From: DASQBT01 sp963746955
GTDB taxonomy: Bacteria > Pseudomonadota > Gammaproteobacteria > Burkholderiales > Thiobacillaceae
Assembly: GCA_963746955.1 (NCBI GenBank)
Contig: CAVVDR010000004.1
Location: 1-64,000 of the forward strand
DNA: 64,000 nucleotides
Direction of reading: 5' to 3'
The notes beneath the pieces are model-generated. The model was given only the letters and a program-made list of their open reading frames with translations, did not search any database and had not been told where the DNA came from. This document shows positions 61,400-64,000 of the stretch, piece after piece. Positions within the stretch are counted from its first letter, which is position 1, and each line of letters opens with the position of its first letter. Position numbers and translations under genes: made by a program.

Positions 61400-62422
61400 T
61401 TATGGCGTGGCATCCGCCGCGTAGACGAAGGAATCCGCGAAGAATTCGTCTGCAGGCAGGCCGCACCGGATAAAGCTTTCGCGCGCGAAATCGACCATGA
61501 CAGGCGCGCCGCAGGCATAGACCTGACAGCCCGACAGGTCCGCAACGTCTTCCAACACGGCTTGGTGAACATAGCCGATGCGGCCATTCCAGCAGTCTTC
61601 CGCTTTGGGTTCAGACAGAACCGGAATGAAGCTGAAATTGGCGTGATCCTGTTGCCAGCGGGCCGGCAGTTCGGCCATGTACAAGTCCTTCAGGCTGCGT
61701 GCGCCCCAGTAAAGCACCATCCGGCGCGGCGATCTTTCCTCGAACAAGTGCTCAAGCATGGCCTTGATCGGGCCAAACCCGGTGCCTCCCGCGACGAAGA
61801 TCATCGGCCTGTCCGAGTCCTCGCGGATGAAGAAGCTGCCAAGCGGACCATTGATGCGCAGAATGTCCTTTTCCTTCATGGCGGAAAAGACGTGGTCCGT
61901 GAACAGCCCGCCGGGCACATGGCGCAAATGCAATTCGATCAATTCATCGGCATGCGGCGGATTGGCGATGGAATAGCTGCGCCGCTTGCCGTCCTTGAGC
62001 AGAAAATCAAGATACTGCCCAGCGAGAAATTGCAGGCGCTCGTTGGCGGGAAGTTTCAGTTTCAGCACCATCACGTCGTCTGCCCGCTGCTCCATGTTCT
62101 GCACCCGGCTCGGCAGGGTCTTGGCGGCAATGTCCTTCGCGGTGGAAATTTCCCTGGCTTCGATCACCAGGTCGGTGAGTGCCTTGCCCACGCAGAACAA
62201 GGCCCGGCCTGCGGTCTTTTCTTCCGGCTTTAGCGCAGTCTCCTGATATTTGCCATAGTCCACCCGTCCCTCCAGCAGCTTGCCCTTGCAAGAACCGCAG
62301 GCGCCGTTTCGGCAACCATAGGGCAGGGCGAACCCTTCGCGCAAGGCGGCAGTCAGTATGGTCTCATCCTCGTTGACACTAAAACGGTGGCCGCTGGGTT
62401 GAATCGTCACCTGGAAGGGCAT
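61400..62422 (-). CDS. Ferredoxin-type NAD(P)H oxidoreductase (AscD-like)
   Basis: A 340-residue flavo-iron-sulfur protein. An N-terminal plant-type [2Fe-2S] domain has CRNGACGSCKGKLL with a later Cys in ALFCVGKA; then comes an FAD-binding region (RRSYSIANPPHADE) and NAD-binding FVAGGTGFGPIKAM. Betaproteobacterial members are often annotated as CDP-6-deoxy-delta-3,4-glucoseen reductase or ferredoxin-NAD reductase component; the physiological partner is not known, and it may support anaerobic ring hydroxylase or a demethylase. It is divergent from the SDR gene with 16 bases between. Confidence 0.87.
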   Translation of the reverse strand: MPFQVTIQPSGHRFSVNEDETILTAALREGFALPYGCRNGACGSCKGKLLEGRVDYGKYQETALKPEEKTAGRALFCVGKALTDLVIEAREISTAKDIAAKTLPSRVQNMEQRADDVMVLKLKLPANERLQFLAGQYLDFLLKDGKRRSYSIANPPHADELIELHLRHVPGGLFTDHVFSAMKEKDILRINGPLGSFFIREDSDRPMIFVAGGTGFGPIKAMLEHLFEERSPRRMVLYWGARSLKDLYMAELPARWQQDHANFSFIPVLSEPKAEDCWNGRIGYVHQAVLEDVADLSGCQVYACGAPVMVDFARESFIRCGLPADEFFADSFVYAADATP

Positions 62423-62438
62423 GGCTTAAAATTCTGAC

Positions 62439-63347
62439 ATGAGCAAAAACAAACTCTTGATTGTGGGCTGCGGCGATATCGGCGCGCGGGTAGCCCAAGG
62501 ACACAACACGGTTCAGATCCGCGGGCTGGCGCGTAGCGACGAATCGGCCCAACGCCTGCGGACCCGGGGCATTACGCCCGTGTGCGGCGACCTGGACCAG
62601 CGTACCAGTCTGAACCGCCTGTCCGGCCTGGCGCCGTGGGTACTGCATCTGGCCCCGCCGCCAGGAGACAGCGACGGCGATCCGCGCACCCGGCGTCTGA
62701 TCGCAGCTCTGGCAAAGGGGGGCAGTCTACCACGGCGTCTGGTCTACATCAGCACCAGCGGGGTGTATGGAGACTGTAATGGCGAACGGGTCGCCGAGAC
62801 TCGCGCGTCGGCAGCAAACAATCCCCGCGCCCGGCGCCGGGTGGATGCCGAACGCCAGTTGCGCCGATTTGCTGCGCGTCATGGCATCCAGCTCAGCATT
62901 CTGCGGGCGCCCGGCATTTACGCCCGAGACCGCCTGCCGCTTGACCGCATACAAAAGGGCACTCCAGCGGTACGGTCAGAGGAAGACAGCTACACCAATC
63001 ATATCCATGCGGAAGACCTGGCCAAGACCGTGTGGCTGGCACTGTTTCGTGGCCGCCCCAATCGGATCTATCACGCAGCCGATGGCGGCGAAAAGAAAAT
63101 GGGCGATTACTTCGACCTGGTCGCCGACCATTTCAACCTGCCCCGCTGTCCACGCATTTCCCGGACCGAGGCGCAGACGGTCTTGTCCCCCGCCCTGCTG
63201 TCCTTCCTCAATGAATCCCGCAGACTCGATAACACCAGACTCAAGAAGGAGTTGAAGGTCCGGCTTACTTATCCTGATGTGGCGGCTGCTCTGGAGGCCA
63301 TGGGTCGGTTTCACGCCGAAACTCGCCCTCGATCAGGTCGTCATTAG
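62439..63347 (+). CDS. SDR-type NAD(P)-dependent oxidoreductase (YeeZ-like)
   Basis: A 302-residue extended short-chain dehydrogenase/epimerase family protein. The Rossmann motif GCGDIGARVAQ is an atypical GxxxxG form. It also has the strand VLHLAPPPGDSD and the STSGVYGDCNGE segment with the Tyr of the YxxxK-like site, but Lys is not clearly placed. The YeeZ-like family is of unknown substrate. It is divergent from the reductase and overlaps fxsA by 83 bases at its 3' end (opposite strand). Confidence 0.85.
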   Translation: MSKNKLLIVGCGDIGARVAQGHNTVQIRGLARSDESAQRLRTRGITPVCGDLDQRTSLNRLSGLAPWVLHLAPPPGDSDGDPRTRRLIAALAKGGSLPRRLVYISTSGVYGDCNGERVAETRASAANNPRARRRVDAERQLRRFAARHGIQLSILRAPGIYARDRLPLDRIQKGTPAVRSEEDSYTNHIHAEDLAKTVWLALFRGRPNRIYHAADGGEKKMGDYFDLVADHFNLPRCPRISRTEAQTVLSPALLSFLNESRRLDNTRLKKELKVRLTYPDVAAALEAMGRFHAETRPRSGRH

Positions 63348-63696
63348 CCGCTTTAGGGGCCAAGGATTTGGGGCGCCGCCAGGTGCCGGGAAACAGCAGC
63401 AAGAGCAGCGCCAGGGCGTCGGAAATTACTCCGGGAAAAATCAGCAGTCCGGCGGCCAGAAACATGCGCCCGCTGGCAAACAGCGCGGATATCGGGGACG
63501 TCCCGTCGCGCAGGCTGATCAGCACCCTGGCGCCCCACAAGGCCCGCTCGAGCCGGATCAGCGCCACGCCCAAGGCCGCAGAAGCGAGCAGCCAGACCAG
63601 CACCCACCAACCATACAAACCGGCCAGTTTGAACAGGACGTAAGCTTCCAGCACCGGGAAACCCAGCAGTAACAACGCAATTGGCCAAAGTGGCAT
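63265..63696 (-). CDS. fxsA: FxsA family membrane protein
   Basis: A 143-residue cytoplasmic-membrane protein. It starts MPLWPIALLLLGFPVLEAYVLFKLAGLYGWWVL, with several hydrophobic segments and the motif FPGVISDALALLLLL, typical of FxsA, an inner-membrane protein that affects phage exclusion in E. coli. The C-terminal tail is hydrophilic. ATG at 63696 is preferred over a GTG at 63702 because GGGGGAAG lies upstream. It sits opposite the 3' end of the SDR gene and before cutA, a common gene order. Confidence 0.9.
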   Translation of the reverse strand: MPLWPIALLLLGFPVLEAYVLFKLAGLYGWWVLVWLLASAALGVALIRLERALWGARVLISLRDGTSPISALFASGRMFLAAGLLIFPGVISDALALLLLLFPGTWRRPKSLAPKAANDDLIEGEFRRETDPWPPEQPPHQDK

Positions 63697-63790
63697 AAGC
63701 ACTTCCCCCGCATTCAGTTAAGGCATTATTGCGCCGCACCGGCACCGTCAACCCGATCACATTTAATGGCCCAGGAATTACAATCTCGTC

Positions 63791-64000
63791 ATGGAATCGC
63801 AAACCCTGCTTGTCATGACTACTCTACCCGACCCGGCCAGCGCGCAACAGACCGCGCGGATACTCGTTGAAGCGCGGCTTGCCGCCTGTGTCAGCCTGCT
63901 CTCCCCTTGCACCTCCGTGTACCGTTGGCAGGACGCAGTGGAAACCGCGAGCGAGATTCCCTTACTGATCAAAACCAGCCGAGACGCCTACCCCAGGCTT
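63791..64000 (+). CDS. cutA: Divalent-cation tolerance protein CutA (partial, 3' cut by window)
   Basis: The first 70 residues of CutA1, a small trimeric protein linked to copper tolerance. Visible are the ferredoxin-like fold start LLVMTTLPDPASAQQTARILVEARLAACVS and TSVYRWQDAVETASEIPLLIKTS. Known members are about 105-115 residues, so roughly 40 are missing at the right edge. ATG at 63791 is directly preceded by TTACAAT-like sequence at a short leader. It follows the divergent fxsA. Confidence 0.93.
   Translation, partial: MESQTLLVMTTLPDPASAQQTARILVEARLAACVSLLSPCTSVYRWQDAVETASEIPLLIKTSRDAYPRL

Overview
The window is a GC-rich, gene-dense chromosome segment from a betaproteobacterium, most likely a chemolithoautotroph of the Nitrosomonadales type. 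The evidence is a complete cbbR-cbbLSQO Calvin-cycle locus for a non-carboxysomal form I RuBisCO, betaproteobacterial gene orders (argH | algZR - hemCDXY; cyaY | lptM-lysA; purN followed by a DUF3108 gene), and a gene set without organic-substrate catabolism apart from glycogen/trehalose and fatty-acid functions. The species is not identified. No rRNA, tRNA, prophage or CRISPR array was seen.

Region by region. 1-8.9 kb: a storage-glucan locus of the GlgE pathway on the + strand (stand-alone GH13, GlgE, trehalose synthase fused to maltokinase, a small discoidin-like protein, a GH100-like glycosidase). The trehalose synthase-maltokinase gene is split by a frameshift at a run of seven G. 8.9-10.2 kb: EVE-domain protein and a TauE/SafE permease. 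10.5-15.0 kb: a complete diffusible-signal-factor (DSF) system, rpfF facing a convergent rpfG-rpfC operon, as in Xanthomonas. 15.2-21.1 kb: a secreted DUF3530 protein and purine genes purC, purM, purN, purK, purE with a DUF3108 gene. 21.2-23.1 kb: a small secreted protein and a ChrA transporter. 23.4-29.8 kb: cbbR divergent from cbbL-cbbS-cbbQ-cbbO, with a terminator-like hairpin and a 73-bp nested palindromic repeat inside the operon. 29.9-38.7 kb: ACT-domain GcvR-like protein, PsiE, two unknown small proteins, an RsmB-type methyltransferase, an acyl-CoA ligase, a FadL porin, a mechanosensitive channel and a fatty-acid desaturase. 38.8-46.5 kb: rpmB-rpmG, radC, coaBC, dut, a membrane diguanylate cyclase, lnt, nadA and an NrtR-type Nudix protein. 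46.5-47.7 kb: a complete IS5-family element. 47.8-52.8 kb: hda, a thioredoxin, an unknown small protein, about 0.9 kb without a convincing gene, a histone H1-like repeat protein, lysA-lptM and cyaY. 53-64 kb: an unusual MarR regulator with a Cys-rich tail, argH, algZ-algR, a SoxW-like thioredoxin, hemC-hemD-hemX-hemY, a ferredoxin-type reductase, an SDR protein, fxsA and the start of cutA.

How the parts fit: autotrophic carbon fixation (cbb) could feed storage glucan through trehalose, maltose-1-phosphate and GlgE. DSF synthesis (RpfF) and sensing (RpfC/RpfG, a c-di-GMP phosphodiesterase) sit in the same window as a GGDEF synthase with an intact inhibitory site and as fatty-acid ligase, uptake and desaturase genes, so a lipid-derived quorum signal linked to c-di-GMP is plausible. 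Most other genes are housekeeping functions in conserved order.
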